Positions 11,389 through 22,795 of a stretch of 64,000 bases of DNA are shown in pieces. Position numbers and translations under genes: made by a program. Source of the stretch: Meghimatium bilineatum (lineage: Eukaryota > Mollusca > Gastropoda > Stylommatophora > Philomycidae); NCBI GenBank assembly GCA_034231615.1, contig CM067299.1:12825863-12889862 (forward strand), read 5' to 3'. Positions within the stretch are counted from its first letter, which is position 1. Each line of letters starts with the position of its first letter. The notes beneath the pieces were generated by a model. The model was not told the DNA's origin, ran no database searches, and worked only from the letters and a program-made list of their open reading frames with translations.

Positions 11389-11539
11389 AAACCAGAAATA
11401 AACAGATAAAACTCTCAATGCGTAATAATACACTAAACCTATAATAAGTGAAAATGGGAAATAATAACACACAGACAATGAAATTAGTTATATGAATGAT
11501 AATCAGTGACAATAATACTTTATCATAGGTGTTTATGCA

Positions 11540-12240
11540 TTCTTTGTTAGTAGGTAATTGCTGACTAGTGATCGAGGAACCAGAGTAAATTACCCCAAAA
11601 TAGAGAAAATTGATTTTTACACTGCGACAAGAAATATATATGTGAAACTGGCTTAGAATAAGTGATTGTTTCTGCCGGCATCTTTATGCCATTAATGATA
11701 GAACAACTACTCCTTTTGCCATACATTTCAATGGCACCAATTATCATGGTGTCCATGATATTCAGGTCACTGAGTTAATATCTTGCACTACAGATAATAG
11801 AGCTATGTATGCCATTAAAAATCGCTATATAATGCAGTTTGGTACCCTTAAGTTATTTGATTTTAATACCAATCGCTCATTTATTTAGATTTTGGGGGTT
11901 GAGCCTTATATTGTCATTCGATTGTTTTAGGAATAGTTGGTTTATTTTCCTTTCCCATTTTCCAAACATATTTTTCTTAATGTGCATCTCTACGACATTA
12001 CTTGTGTAAACATACACCATCATTACCTTGGACATCTCTGATGTTAAATGTCTGTCGTCTAATGGTTTTGTGATAGTGCCAGTATTTTTACTGTTTGTTT
12101 TGTATTTTCTTGAAAAATATCTTAAATTTGAAATGTTAAAAATGTCTTGTATACTGTTATTTATATTTTTTCTTATTTGTATTCTTACCAATACCCTATA
12201 ATCTGATAGCCTGTGCACTAACTGTAAAGATCATTGACCT
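11540..12240 (+). mobile_element. Penelope-like element remnant (GIY-YIG end plus 3' flank)
   Basis: Between about 11660 and 11870 the plus strand reads TTPFAIHFNGTNYHGVHD and then TELISCTTDNRAMYAIKNR, YIMQFGTLKL and DFNTN. This parallels the GIY-YIG endonuclease end at 2340-2560. The following 3' flank (ATGTCTGTCGTCTAATGG, GTGATAGTGCCAG) also occurs, inverted, at 44420-44510. It ends with a degenerate form of the stem motif described at 52146. No RT domain remains. Confidence 0.65.
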
Positions 12241-12429
12241 TGTGTTTACGTAACTTTCTTGGAAATGGTTATTATTAGTGCTTGTGTCCACTCAGTCATT
12301 GTTTTGTGCTCCATATTTTCTGGTATATTTTATACTGAAACTTCAATCATCTCTATTATCATTTACAGCTGAGTCACTGCAGAATTGACTAAACAAAAAT
12401 TTAGGTGAATGAATGGATAAGTTACTAAG

Positions 12430-12830
12430 TGAATGTAAATCTTTCACCATGAGGCGGGTCACTGAAGATCTGACTATACATATGATGTCTTTCACCTTGA
12501 GGTGGGTCACTGAAGATCTGACTATACATATGATGTCTTTCACCTTGAGGTGGGTCACTGAAGATCTGACTATACATATGATGTCTTTCACCTTGAGGTG
12601 GGTCACTGAAGATCTGACTATACATATGATGTCTTTCACCTTGAGGTGGGTCACTGAAGATTTGACTATACATATAATGTAAGTCTTTCACCTTCAGATG
12701 AGTAACTGAAGAACTGTCTATTAATATAATTTAACTGTCTTCCATCTCAGTAGAGTAACTGAGAGAATTGAATAGACATATAATGTAAATCTTTCATCTC
12801 AGGTGAATTACTGGATAATTAACTATGCAT
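12430..12830. repeat. 48-bp minisatellite in CerS intron 3
   Basis: The unit TCTTTCACCTTGAGGTGGGT and onward repeats about five times almost unchanged between 12440 and 12690, then decays over two or three more copies to 12830. Because 48 is divisible by three, both strands carry open frames with 16-residue repeats; these are not genes. The array ends about 25 bp from CerS exon 3. Confidence 0.92.
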
Positions 12831-12855
12831 TCACACACATTACATTTATATCTAC

Positions 12856-12962
12856 CTGCATTCTCTGAATTTGTACATAGATGATGGCTTTTCCCGGATC
12901 TTTCTCTTGAAAACCCATCTCTGAACTTCTCTTTCTGTCATATCCAATTGTTTTGTAAGTTT
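12856..12962 (-). CDS. CERS: Ceramide synthase exon 3 (Hox-like helix 3)
   Basis: The 107-nt exon has acceptor TATTCCAG and donor GTAGAT. It encodes KLTKQLDMTEREVQRWVFK followed by RKIREKPSSMYKFRE, matching the conserved CerS stretch L.KQ.......VQRWF..RR.QEKPS...KF.E. This is the recognition-helix part of the Hox-like domain and the basic segment leading into the TLC region. Two trailing bases (AG) join exon 4 to make the S of the conserved SW. A 48-bp minisatellite lies immediately beyond the donor site. Confidence 0.85.
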
Positions 12963-13106
12963 CTGGAATACATTAATTATTTCAAATACTACAGTATTTT
13001 TTTCAAGTAGACTATAACTGTATCTGTAAATTAACTCTTTCTGAACCAATCACCAATATATCAGCAAAAGAAAGAAACCCTACCGGACAGATCCCTGATA
13101 TTCTTC

Positions 13107-13385
13107 TTCTGCATTCGTTTTAAAACTCCTACAGATTTGCAGGATGTAGTCCAGAGAATGAAATGCGTTGTACCATAGTTAACAGCTCTGCTTTGATATC
13201 TGCGTCCTTCAGCCTGACTTCAACAGAGCTTCCAGGCAACTTTGACCCTATATAGGATAGGACAGTCAACTCCACACCATAACCTCCTTAATCGTTTCTT
13301 ACAACATGCATGGAAGGTAAACAGTGGTGCTATTCTTTGCTCCCCTTTTGGTGCATGGAAACATACAGCATCAGAGAAAATATAT
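13107..13385 (+). repeat. Family-A dispersed repeat, copy 3
   Basis: CTACAGATTTGCAGGATGTA, the CTGACTTCAACAG segment, CCTCCTTAATCGTTTCTTAC and the CTTTGCTCCCCTTTTG tail are all present. Confidence 0.7.
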
Positions 13386-14194
13386 TGGTTTTTATTTCCA
13401 TTGAGCATAAATTGCTAAATTTTATTTCATTTCTGGATATTGACAAATCAAACAGAAAAATGAGAGAGCAAAACAGGATATCTACAAAAATAAATGATGG
13501 ATGTTATTGTCCTGCTAAAAGAGAAATACAGTGGGAGTTTGAGAATAAATGCCTAAAAAACGAATGTTTTCTACATCCTACTGATTACTTCATTTTTGAA
13601 TCAATCAACAAAAACTTGGTAAATGTTCCTGCTAAGCTGTGCTACCATGCATTAACACAAACATTTTACCTCTTGGCTTATAATAAAATTATTTTTATTA
13701 TAGTTCCTATAATAAAAATAAAATTGCTGTAAATAGAACATCTTGAAGAAGATGAGCTTTTTTTGTGTAGAAGGTTAGCCCAGAAAAAAATTTATGAGTT
13801 CAGGAGATAGATGCTTGCTCACGAACACTCCAGTCTTAGAGGGAACACTGGATATTTATATAGAACTAATATCTAGTTGTCACCAATTTGATAAATTTAA
13901 CAGCTATTATCCAAATTGTATTTGATGAATATACTTTATAGGACATAGCTTTTTAATTATTGTTGAATTTTTAGATACCAGTAATACATCCAATCGTATC
14001 CACAGTATAATTTCCACATTTGATTTTCAAATCATGAGTAAACTCAACCAAGTTATATTTGTGAAACCTGTCCACCATTCACTTTACCAACGAGTTCTAT
14101 CTATCTATCTATTATCTTTTCTCTGCCTTTGCTTTTAGGCCTTTATGGATTTATTGACAGTTTTGGGATATGGCCCATTTTGTCTCTTAAAATG

Positions 14195-14575
14195 TAGTAA
14201 TATTGTGATGTCTCAGGAAGCCGGTGGCTACTTTAATCCTTCTTTATGTAGTTATATTGTCACGTCTCAGGATGACTTGGATACTTTAACTTTACTCCTC
14301 CTTTATGTAGTAATACTGTGATGTCTCAAGATGCCGGTGGCTACTTTAATCCTTCTTTATGTAGTAATACTGTCACGTCTCAGGATGCCGGTGGCTACTT
14401 TAATCCTTCTTTATGTAGTAATACTGTGATGTCTCAAGATGCCGGTGGCTACTTTAATCCTTCTTTATGTAGTAATACTGTCACGTCTCAGGATGCCGGT
14501 GGATACTTTAATCCTCCTTTATATAGTAATACTGTGACGTCTCAGGATGCCAGTGGATATTTTAATCCTCCTTTT
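14195..14575. repeat. 54-bp minisatellite
   Basis: The unit ATGTAGTAATACTGTGATGT, CTCAGGATGCCGGTGG and onward recurs about seven times. GTGATGTCTCAAG and GTCACGTCTCAGG forms alternate, which points to duplication of a 108-bp pair. The open plus frame with 18-residue repeats is a by-product of the period. Confidence 0.9.
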
Positions 14576-14639
14576 TGGGTGGTATCATTTGCATTATTCA
14601 ATGTGAAAGAGAAGAAGATACACCATCTTCTTGATCTTT

Positions 14640-14765
14640 CTGTTCCTTGTTGTTTCAATTACCAAGTTATATGCTCTTGCTACATACACTCAAATGGCTG
14701 CTGAAATGGAGAGTGGAGCACTTATGACAATGTCCCATGTGCTAGAGGGCTGTCCAACTTGTGGC
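14640..14765 (+). pseudogene. 3' end of RNase H-bearing LINE
   Basis: CAAATGGCTGCTGAAATGGA, GTGGAGCACTTATGACAATG and GTGCTAGAGG match the 3' end of the copies at 32.6 kb and 55.75 kb (minus strand). Only the last 120 bp remain. Confidence 0.55.
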
Positions 14766-15505
14766 ATTGCACTCTGTCATAGAACCTAGGTTCTGTGACC
14801 TGAACTGTCAAGATTTCATCAATTTGATGGTGTATGTAGAACTGACATCCAGAAACCAACTGGAGGAAGGGGAAACCTGAGGTGAAACCACCCAAGTCAG
14901 GATGTGATGATCCTACATGTCTTTCCAAATTTGGAAGCCATAGCACACATCTTTTGTGCTGACAGACTGTAGGTGGCCGGGAATGGAGAGTGATGAAGCA
15001 CACCTCAGATCCACTACCCATAGATGGGAGTCTGGGAAGGGCCAAGACAATGCAGCATCATACCTGTTGAGAAATGTTGCTCCGGGTCCCAGGCCCTACT
15101 TTGGTGGATCAGCCGTCTGGGTTTGAAAGAAGCTCCAGAAAAAATTAACCTCTATGCGAAAGTGCCTAAAAACAATTTATACAGACATAACAAAGATGAA
15201 GAAGACATGCACCTACCACCACCTGGCACATGGAAGAAAAAGTGAATGCTCGCAACACCAGGATAAGTCTAAACGTAATAATAATAAATATTATTCTTGT
15301 CATTTTCCTTTTAGTTTTTTTGGCAATTTTTCAACCTACTGTCATAGTTATCACTTTGATAGTTTATGCTAATATGTCTCCTGTTTCCATTAATTGGATG
15401 ACTAACTTGAAAATTGTAATATATGACAGTGGTTCTCAACCTTTTACGGTCTATGGCTAAACTTTGGGAAAATTATTGATATTTTCCGGGACTAATTATT
15501 ATATA
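14766..15505. other. Unassigned repeat-like stretch
   Basis: The segment around 15085-15145 (GGTCCCAGGCCCTACTTTGG; CTGGGTTTGAAAGAAGCTCC) looks like the 5' part of a LINE, but no domain can be read with confidence. The rest is AT-rich. Confidence 0.3.
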
Positions 15506-15507
15506 TC

Positions 15508-15995
15508 CATTAACCTTTAGTACCATACCGGCAAGCGAATTCGCAGATGAAAATCCATAAATATTGTCCTAGCGACGAATCCATTTGCCTGTAGTTATGT
15601 GTCTGATTCATTGATATGGAACTATACAATGTTAGGCTCATGTAACGAATGATTTGCGCCATTTGAAGCTAGGACTACGTCACATCTTTCCCGCTCATTC
15701 CTTTACTGCCTACATTATAGAAGCCTAAGCAAAAGCATCCCTACTGAGTTTTTCACGATCTGTTTGCTGGAAATATTTCTGTTCTGATGGATGCCATATT
15801 GAAAGAGATTTTTATGGATTGTTAGTATATGATGATGATATTCCTGGGATATGCAGATGTAAATATTAGTTCTGTTTCAGGCATGTCGTCTGGCATGTCT
15901 GAGGGAGAAAATGTTGCTGGTAGTGATCACAGGCCTTCAGATTAAAGTCATGTTTGGATTCGTGACTTTTCCGAGTTTCACGATTCTTAACAGTG
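15508..15995 (+). pseudogene. piggyBac-like 5' end remnant
   Basis: TTAACCTTTAG at 15510 resembles the TTAA plus CCTT TIR start of the intact element at 46547. Downstream the plus strand reads EGENVAGSDHRPSD and WIRDFSEF, similar in style to the acidic N-terminus of piggyBac transposases. It has several stops and lacks the catalytic domain and 3' end. Confidence 0.4.
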
Positions 15996-16035
15996 GTTCT
16001 TGTTGACCCGTTAATAAATTAAATTCTATCATGCA
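15995..16035. repeat. Short dispersed repeat shared with 60485-60535
   Basis: GTGGTTCTTGTTGACCCGTT with ATAAATTAA is the reverse complement of a stretch at 60488-60520. Only two copies are seen; class unknown. Confidence 0.5.
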
Positions 16036-16079
16036 TAAACACATTGGTCTTATGTTCTCGATAACAGATACCGAACACA

Positions 16080-16965
16080 CCTCTATAGCATTTGTTTTCA
16101 AACGCCTGGATTCTTCTCTCTGAGTTCACAGATAGAGTCCAGGTTTCATAGTCATATAGAAATATTGACAAAACCAAAAGATTTATATAAGTTAATCTTA
16201 AGATGGGTGGTGATCCTGCTTTTCCAAATGGTGGTTAATGTTTTCGTGACGCCCATGTCAGTCTTTTCTTAACATCAGCTGTTGATTCACTATCGCCACT
16301 AATCTGGGCTCCCAGATAAGTAAACGTCAAAACCTCAGATCAATATCATCAGCAAAATAAAGATTAGAAATGTGTCACCCTCTGATCAATGTTGTTGAAT
16401 GAAATTATTCTAACATTTCTCACGTGATTACCTCTAGGTAGATGTTAAATAGTGTTGGTGAAAGTAAGCATTCTTATCGCCAACCATTAGTTCTAAAAAA
16501 ATTCACTAATTTCATTGTCTATGGACACAGCACTTTTTGCTTCTCTATAAAGTGCCTCTATGATGGTGATGATGTTGTTGTCAAAATTAAATTCTCTCAT
16601 AGTATTCCACATACCTATATGCTAAACAATTTGTATGTCAAAAGCTTTGGTGACATCAATAAAGTTATGAAATATATCGCGTTGTTGTAGTAAGTGCTTT
16701 TCACTTATTAGGCATTGATTGAAAATTTGTTTGACTGTATTTCTGTTCTTCCTGAATCCAGCTTGTTCTTCTGCCATGATTTCTTCTGCTTTATAATTTA
16801 ATCTATTGAGTATAATCTTGCAGCATAACTTTACTTGAATGTGAAACGAGACCAGTTGTTCTATAGTTTTTACACGACTTCTAATCTCTTGGAGTGGTAT
16901 TAGTAGCACCAGGGTTCATATTTAAACCATTTGTTCATAGACCAAATCTTCTGACATATTATTGT
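16080..16965 (-). pseudogene. RTE-like LINE fragment: RT domain
   Basis: The minus strand reads CKIILNRLNYKAEEIMAEEQ, AGFRKNRNTVKQIFN and FHNFIDVTKAFD, which are RT motifs 1-3. A jump follows to ADDIDL (about 16348-16330, the catalytic DD) and then TFTYLGAQISGDSES, YETWTLSVNSE and AFENKCYRG. The segment between motif 3 and the DD box is largely deleted and several frameshifts occur. Confidence 0.8.
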
Positions 16966-17138
16966 CATGATATTGATCACTTATTCTCCTTCATGTAACA
17001 GCAATTCCACTGAGATGCTGTCAATTCCTGAGGATTTTCCTTTCTTCAGTGAACATAATATAATAATTATGGAAACAGCAAGAAATATACATTTATCAAT
17101 ACCCTACAAGACACCATTAGGAGTAATGCCCATTGATT

Positions 17139-17290
17139 GTTTTGTCACTCAATGTCAAAGATAAAAGAAGAACAAAAGATAAAGTTGTTTTGTCACTCAA
17201 TGTCAAAGATAAAAGAAGAACAAAAGATAAAGTTGTTTTGTCACTCAATGTCAAAGATAAAAGAAGAACAAAAGATAAAGTTGTTTTGTC
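17139..17290. repeat. 48-bp tandem repeat, three identical copies
   Basis: Units starting GTTTTGTCACTCAATGTCAA begin at 17139, 17187 and 17235, with a partial unit at 17283. The copies are identical, so the array is young. Confidence 0.92.
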
Positions 17291-17840
17291 ACTACATTGA
17301 TCATCTAATCATCTTGTTTCTATTTCTCTATCAAATTTACCTTATCCTCTACAAATATTTCCCGTATAGTTGGTCTCTGGGACCTGCTTAATTTTTAAGC
17401 TATTGGCATCTATATTAAGTGGATTAAATAGTTTTCTGTCTTTTAAAGTGTTTATCTTCATATTTCATTTTTCACACTACAAATTTGGTCTTTTGTCTCA
17501 TGGCTATTTATTTTGCATTTGCGGATTGATAAAATACAAATTTTTAAAGTTGCTCATCAATTGGCCAAATAACTGACCAACTAGCAAAATATCTTATGAG
17601 AAAAATAATTAAATCAAAGACTGACAGTAAGAATACACAGAAGTTGAAATGTACTGTTAGAGTAGATTATTAATTAGTAGAACACATCCAGGCTATGAAT
17701 ACAAAACTATAACACTAGGGAGACCTCTCAAAAATATGAAACACTTCCCAAATTATGTGTGATATCTTCAGGGGAGGAGAAAAAAGCAGATACTTAAGGG
17801 GCATTACAGTAAAATACAAAACGCACTAATGACATCAACA
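17291..17840. other. AT-rich intronic DNA, nothing recognised
   Basis: No coding pattern or known repeat was seen in this part of CerS intron 2. Confidence 0.4.
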
Positions 17841-17844
17841 GAAA

Positions 17845-17892
17845 CAATGACGTTTCGGCTAAAACGTCTTCATAAGGACAAAAACGAACACA
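17845..17892 (-). ncRNA. Hammerhead-like stem motif (hypothetical)
   Basis: The minus strand reads TTATGAAGACGTTTTAGCCG then AAACGTC. That gives a UGAAGA-like box, a short GAC/GCC arm pair, and GAAAC, close to the conserved core of hammerhead ribozymes carried by Penelope-like elements. No cleavage site could be confirmed by eye. Confidence 0.35.
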
Positions 17893-18040
17893 AAATAAAT
17901 ATTGTTGAGATAATGAATATGGTGTGATATCTTCACCAGTCTAACCCTCTCTATATCATTAAATATTTCTACAAACCATACGAGAATTGTACAGACACAC
18001 ACATACTAACACTCACAAGCTATCATAGAAAGACACTTAC

Positions 18041-18170
18041 TTGTACTTCATCGTGTGGGATATGTGAGCGGTACTTTTTATACGCAGATTCCAGGGCTGG
18101 AACAGATGGTAAATGAATATGCTTTCTTTCTCGTAGTCCCATCCAGTGTCCCAGTGGTGTTATGAAGATG
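18041..18170 (-). CDS. CERS: Ceramide synthase exon 2 (start of Hox-like region)
   Basis: The 130-nt exon is preceded by TTTTGCTTTAG and followed by GTAAGTG. After the first base completes a codon from exon 1, it reads IFITPLGHWMGLRERK and then a helix-rich stretch ending HIPHDEVQ. The TPLG position corresponds to the ATPL/AKPC segment of animal CerS, just after TM1. The remainder aligns with the first part of the Hox-like domain found in most animal CerS except CERS1. It ends in phase 0. Confidence 0.82.
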
Positions 18171-18715
18171 CTAAAGCAAAATGGAAAATGTTGACACATA
18201 AACAAAGTACATAACTATGTATGGTTTTTTTTTTAAATATTCTATTCTCCATTGTTGTTTGTTTCGAACTCCTGGAATTATGAGCAATATAGCTCTTGTA
18301 TTCTTTTGCGGATTGGTGAGGTTTCTCCAGTTTTATTTCATACCCAGAAGACCACCAACTCTCAATGCCTTGAGAAAAAGCCTCCTACTCAGAGGGGTGT
18401 AATTTTTTTTATAGATTAAATGCTTTGAAGTTTCTACAACAGAAAATCCTCACTATATAGGCATGCTAGGATTCAACTAGGATTTTTCTGTTTTATGGTG
18501 GTTTGACTCGTAGGTCTTTAGTGAAACTTTCAGAACTCCTGCATGTTCCCATCTTTATCATAATTTATTTTCAATTCATATTTGTGTTCTGATATTCAGA
18601 CCGTGATGTTCTTTTAGTTACAAGTTTCCCGAGCTGGAATTGTAAGATTGATGCTTCATGGAGGAATATTAAAATGAACTAGAAAGCTGTCATGTTATTT
18701 ATTTTGAATTTCTCC

Positions 18716-19480
18716 ATTCATTCTCAAAGTCCTACAGGTTAGCAGGATGTAGTCCAGAGAACAGAATGCATTGTTTTATGGTTTACAACTTGATTGGGAT
18801 ACCTGCACCCTCGCAAGCCTATCCCCATGCATGCATGCTGAGTGACTCGATATGATTCAGAAACTCAAAACAGGATGTCTGCGTAGAAGATGGGTGGAGT
18901 CAGAACTAAAATGTGGGCATCACTACGGAAACTAACCCGTATCTTTTTCCATGAACATGCCGTCATGGAGGGAAATAAACGGGCTGACAAATTAGCTAGC
19001 CATGTCACCGTAACAGATAGTCAACCTATGGACTGACCACAAATAGTCATTGCTCTTCATGAATCCGCACGATCAGAGGATTTTGAGCTGAATGAGCATG
19101 ACTCAATATTGAGAATTTTGAGGATTGGAGTAGTCCGTAGAGAACATCTGACAAAGATTTCAAAAAGAGCAGGGAATCAACATAGAACAGAAACTATCAG
19201 CTGTTATACCCTGAGAAATTTACTGAAGCGGAGAATTGAGCACCCATGGACATGTTCGGTGTATGAGGAGGATAATCAATAAACTAATACCTAATACCTG
19301 CACCTTTCAGCCCAACAAATCTTACTTAAGTACAGAATTTTGTCATTTCATACATTCATGGGGTGGAACAGTGAGCTTCACCCCCTATACCTTCTTAGTC
19401 ACCTCTTACAACACGTATGGTAGGTCATGCGTTGTTATTCTTTGCTCTTCTTTTTGATCTCGTCAACACACAGGCATTAT
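18716..19480 (+). repeat. Family-A dispersed repeat, copy 4, split by a nested LINE
   Basis: The head (TCTCAAAGTCCTACAGGTTA) runs to 18809 and the tail (TTTCAGCCC onward) resumes at 19306. The two halves reconstitute a family-A copy once the 485-bp insertion at 18810-19294 and one copy of its target duplication are ignored. Confidence 0.75.
18810..19294 (+). mobile_element. 5'-truncated LINE (RNase H end) nested in family-A repeat
   Basis: ATACCTGCACC at 18799-18809 and again at 19295-19305 brackets the insert as a target-site duplication. The insert begins inside an RNase H domain (MLSDS-like, GCLRRRWVES) and continues with HEHAVMEGNKRADKLA (the terminal H..G...RAD motif), HLTKISKRAGNQHRTET and a PWTCSVYEED end. 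The same tail type is at 33.3 kb. Stops and frameshifts mark it as dead. Confidence 0.75.
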
Positions 19481-20090
19481 TCATTACTAAGGGCTCTACA
19501 TTTAAATCAGTTAGAGCTGTAAAATGGACACAAAATACCTATAAGAAAAAATATGATATAAATTTACTAACGCCAAATTTTAATACGTTAGGCCATTGAT
19601 GCAAATAAAACTGCGACAACATATTTGTTCTCTAGACATTATCCTGCTATAAGAGAAAACCTGGAGAGTCTTTGAGAATGAACAGACACAAATATAAATT
19701 GATTTTTAACCCCAGGCTGCGGAGGCATCCTTAAGGATATGATGAAAAGTTACCCCCATTTTGCAGACACCTCCGTAAGGAGTGATGGGTCAAGTATTCA
19801 TATAGCTTATTCCTGAATGTACCTCAAATGTTATCAAATACTCTGACTAGTTCAAGTAATCTAAAGGTCATCTTCAAATAGAGATTTTGTAATTGGGTAC
19901 GCTTGTGTCATTTCAGCTCTTATCTGTCGACACAGCTGTACCTTCTTTGTGTAACCATCATAATTTCTGCTGCTTTATAATTTAATCTATTGAGCACAGA
20001 CCTAGACATACAAATATGGTGAAGCATAGACTCAATGAACTTCAGAGATACAGTAAAGTCCCCATTTTTGTTTTCAGGCAATAATATGTA
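19481..20090. other. Mostly unassigned; short RT fragment at 19960-20040
   Basis: TGCTGCTTTATAATTTAATC at about 19969 matches the minus-strand RT copy at 16780-16810 and is a scrap of RTE-like sequence on the minus strand. The rest shows no recognisable feature. Confidence 0.4.
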
Positions 20091-20093
20091 ATA

Positions 20094-21025
20094 CGAGGCG
20101 TGTTCAAATGAAAACGGGACTTGTTACACCACGCGTGATAGAGCGCACTGATATTGATGACATTTTGCACTAGTAATGAGTATCCAATAATTTACATACG
20201 GTCACGTGTTCATCTTCCCAGCATGCATATGTGCTGCAGAAGACTGTTAACAATATGGCGGGTGTGATTCCGAACCCGTCCAAAGTGAATCAGCGTGCTG
20301 TGATCCAGTTTCTTTCATTTGAAGGATGTCAAGCAGTAGACATTCATCGGAGAATGAAGGCAGCATATGGTGACAAATGTTTGTCGAGGACCAGAGTGAT
20401 GGAGTGGGTGCGTATGTTTAAAGACTGAGGTTTCTGCTGGGAAGGTTATGGTGACTGCATTTTTTGACCATGAAGGGCTTTTGTTGACTGATTTTAAGGA
20501 ACCTGGTGTCAACATCAATGCCGCCCATTATAAAGACACTTTAGACAAGCTGCATAAGGCCATCAAGGCTAAGCGACCAGGCAGACTTTCTCAAGGTGTG
20601 ATTCTTCTCCACGACAACGCTCGTCCGCACGTCGCAAAAATTGTGCAGGAAACATTGGCAAAGAAGAATTGGGAAGTTCTTCATCACCCAGCCTATAGTC
20701 CCGATTTATCCCCGTGTGATTTCCATTTGTTCGGACCGTTGAAGAAAGCACTAAAGGGACAGCGATTCAACAGCGACGCAGACGTGAAGACAGCGGTGAC
20801 CACATGGTTCAGAGAACAGCCACGCAACTTTTTCTCGGACGGCATTCGACGTCTACCTAAACAGTGGGATGCTTGCCTAAATGCATACGGAGATTTTTTC
20901 TGATGAACCCAGGTGCATTCTTATTCACAAGTGGTTGCTTTGTTCAATTCCGTTGAAAATATTAAATTGCGTATGATACTTTTTAAATAAATCCACAAGT
21001 CCCGTTTTCATTTGAACACGCCTCG
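20094..21025 (+). mobile_element. Mariner element with perfect TIRs, internally deleted
   Basis: Perfect 31-bp terminal inverted repeats lie at 20094-20124 and 20995-21025, starting CGAGGCGTGTTCAAATGAAA, with TA target duplications on both sides. The element is 932 bp, against about 1.3 kb for a full mariner. Exact TIR identity suggests recent mobility, perhaps helped in trans because its own transposase is disrupted. It sits in CerS intron 1. Confidence 0.95.
20255..20903 (+). pseudogene. Mariner transposase, internal deletion with frameshift
   Basis: The N-terminal part from the ATG at 20255 reads NQRAVIQFLSFEGCQAVDIH and ends RMFKD, a helix-turn-helix DNA-binding domain. The frame then jumps at the AAAGACTGAG junction (20420-20429) to EVSAGKVMVTAFFDHEG, which lies after the first catalytic Asp in the family. 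Roughly 110-130 residues, including that Asp, are missing. The second and third acids remain (HDNARPH and SPCDFHLF) with 34 residues between them, the DD34D spacing. The product cannot be active. Confidence 0.92.
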
Positions 21026-21027
21026 TA

Positions 21028-21950
21028 ATTCAAAACATTAATCATGCAGACGTTTTAAGAAGCTTTGAATCTGTATCAAATAATAATGTTATACAACATA
21101 TATGTGATGCGACAAATAAATATGCTGACAAGCATATTACTGATAGAAAAACTTTTGCGTCCAGAATAAGACGTATTAATATGATTATTTGTTTGAAATT
21201 ATGTTTTCCTTTGTGAGGCGAATTTATATAAAAGTTTTTAAGTCTTCTACATAATATAAAGAATAATTATGTTTGTAAACTCATCAATTAGAATATACAG
21301 TAATAATACACTCAAATTGTTGAACGAGAGATAGCTGTGGGCAAGCAAATTGGTTAGGGGAAAAAAATTCAACAACCCTTAAAATTGTCCAGTATTGCTA
21401 TGAATGAGTGAGAGGGAGTGGGACATAGAGAGAGAGAGAATCACTAAAACCATTGACTTCATGTGCTTTTCTCCATACAATGTTCTCAGTGTTATGATGT
21501 GTCGTTGCAAGTGTCAACAAGTAGTAAAAGCAAACAGATGCTATACCAAAGAGTTTTACTAGTCTAAAATGAATAATTTATATCAACAAACATGTGACAT
21601 GTATCATTAATAGTGACGCAAAGTGTAACCACACATAGGTTCACATGATTTGTCCAGATGGCAAACCTGGTTATGCTGGACTGGACAGGAATAGTGGTGG
21701 CAATGAGCTTGTCGGAAAGTAAAAGCAGTAAGTGCTTGGCATTGAGAGTGAAGGGTTCAGAGTTGCAAGCTCAGTGTTGGATCCTCGGTTCAGGATTTCA
21801 GTCAGATCTTATTCATAAATATTAGATCAGTGTTAGGCAGTTCCGTAGTCAAAGCAAATCAAATGTTCAATAGCCTGTGGTCTCACAGATCTATAGCTGA
21901 GTATTATCTTCTTCAGTTGGATATTAGTCTAACTGAGAATTATAGTTCAG
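21028..21950. other. Unassigned intronic DNA
   Basis: Nothing with coding character was found. A GGTTCAGAGTTGCAAGC segment near 21755 faintly resembles a tRNA-type SINE head but is too degraded to assign. Confidence 0.3.
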
Positions 21951-21954
21951 TCCT

Positions 21955-22115
21955 TCTTCTTCATCGCTCATTCTCAAACTTCTGCTGGATCTCTCTTGTA
22001 GCAGAACAATGGCCCAACTAGATTTCCAGCATGATTTAATCCAGAAAATTGATATGTGTTGCATTGTTATTTTATTTGCACCAACAGTCCAACATATTCG
22101 TCTTCAATGGGATTT
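21955..22115 (+). repeat. Family-A-related repeat, variant body
   Basis: The head CATTCTCAAACTTCTGCTGG resembles family A, but the body is different: AGAACAATGGCCCAACTAGA, TTTCCAGCATGATTTAATCC, and TTATTTGCACCAACAGTCC. The same body is at 38467-38580 and its tail at 23426-23495. Confidence 0.6.
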
Positions 22116-22795
22116 TAGTTCAGTGATCCACAGGATTTTCAAGTCATTTGTAAGCAGTGAACAATTGTCTTATTTCACAGCTGTCTATTGGTATTATATG
22201 ATTAACGATTGATTAATCAACTTGATTTCTAAGTGCAACGAAATTATCAAGTTATTAAAATTTATGCAGGCAGTTGATAGACTTTAATAGGTGTTCTCAT
22301 GTGTTGGTAGATGTTACTGCAGTAGGATTCGTCCACCAAAGCTAGTGGCCAGCAGCCACATGGAGTCCCAAAGGACATGACATATTCAGACTTAATAGTC
22401 ATTTATCGATGAGGATAAGAAGACGTGTGAAACATGATAAGACATTGAGACACTGCATTAGATCAAGGGTTGATAAAGCACTAATTAACTTCGGGGTGTA
22501 ACATCCAGGAGGATTTCCTCAAAAGGCCACAATATTCATTTGATTACTACTAGCAGCTTGTTTCAGTTCTTCAAACCTGGAAGTCAGACTAAGAAAGTGT
22601 GATTGAGTGAGACAGCATAATGGTGTTGTTGATGCACACATTCCTTGTGAATAAATGTAATTTCATATTTGTTCATTAAGGACTTGTGTTATTAATCAGT
22701 ATCTGTCTGTAGCCCGCCAGAGATAGCATGTGAGTGAGTAAGCTTTAATGGGCTCTGGTAAAAGTTCAGATCAGCAACACATTGAAAGAAATAGG
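22116..22795. other. Unassigned intronic DNA
   Basis: No repeat shared within the window and no convincing exon. The YWYYM read at 22186-22200 is on the plus strand and ends at a stop almost at once. Confidence 0.35.

Noticed and set aside
12413-12691. Repetitive open frames on both strands
   Set aside because: They arise from the 48-bp minisatellite, whose period is a multiple of three.
13310-13732. 140-codon open frame
   Set aside because: It begins inside a family-A repeat and the remainder has no family motif.
14318-14704. Open frame with 18-residue repeats
   Set aside because: By-product of the 54-bp tandem array; no start context or homology.
22009-22212. Plus-strand frame ending in YWYYM, like the CerS catalytic region
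   Set aside because: It is on the opposite strand to the CerS gene, is followed by a stop within three codons, and overlaps a dispersed repeat. A chance match.
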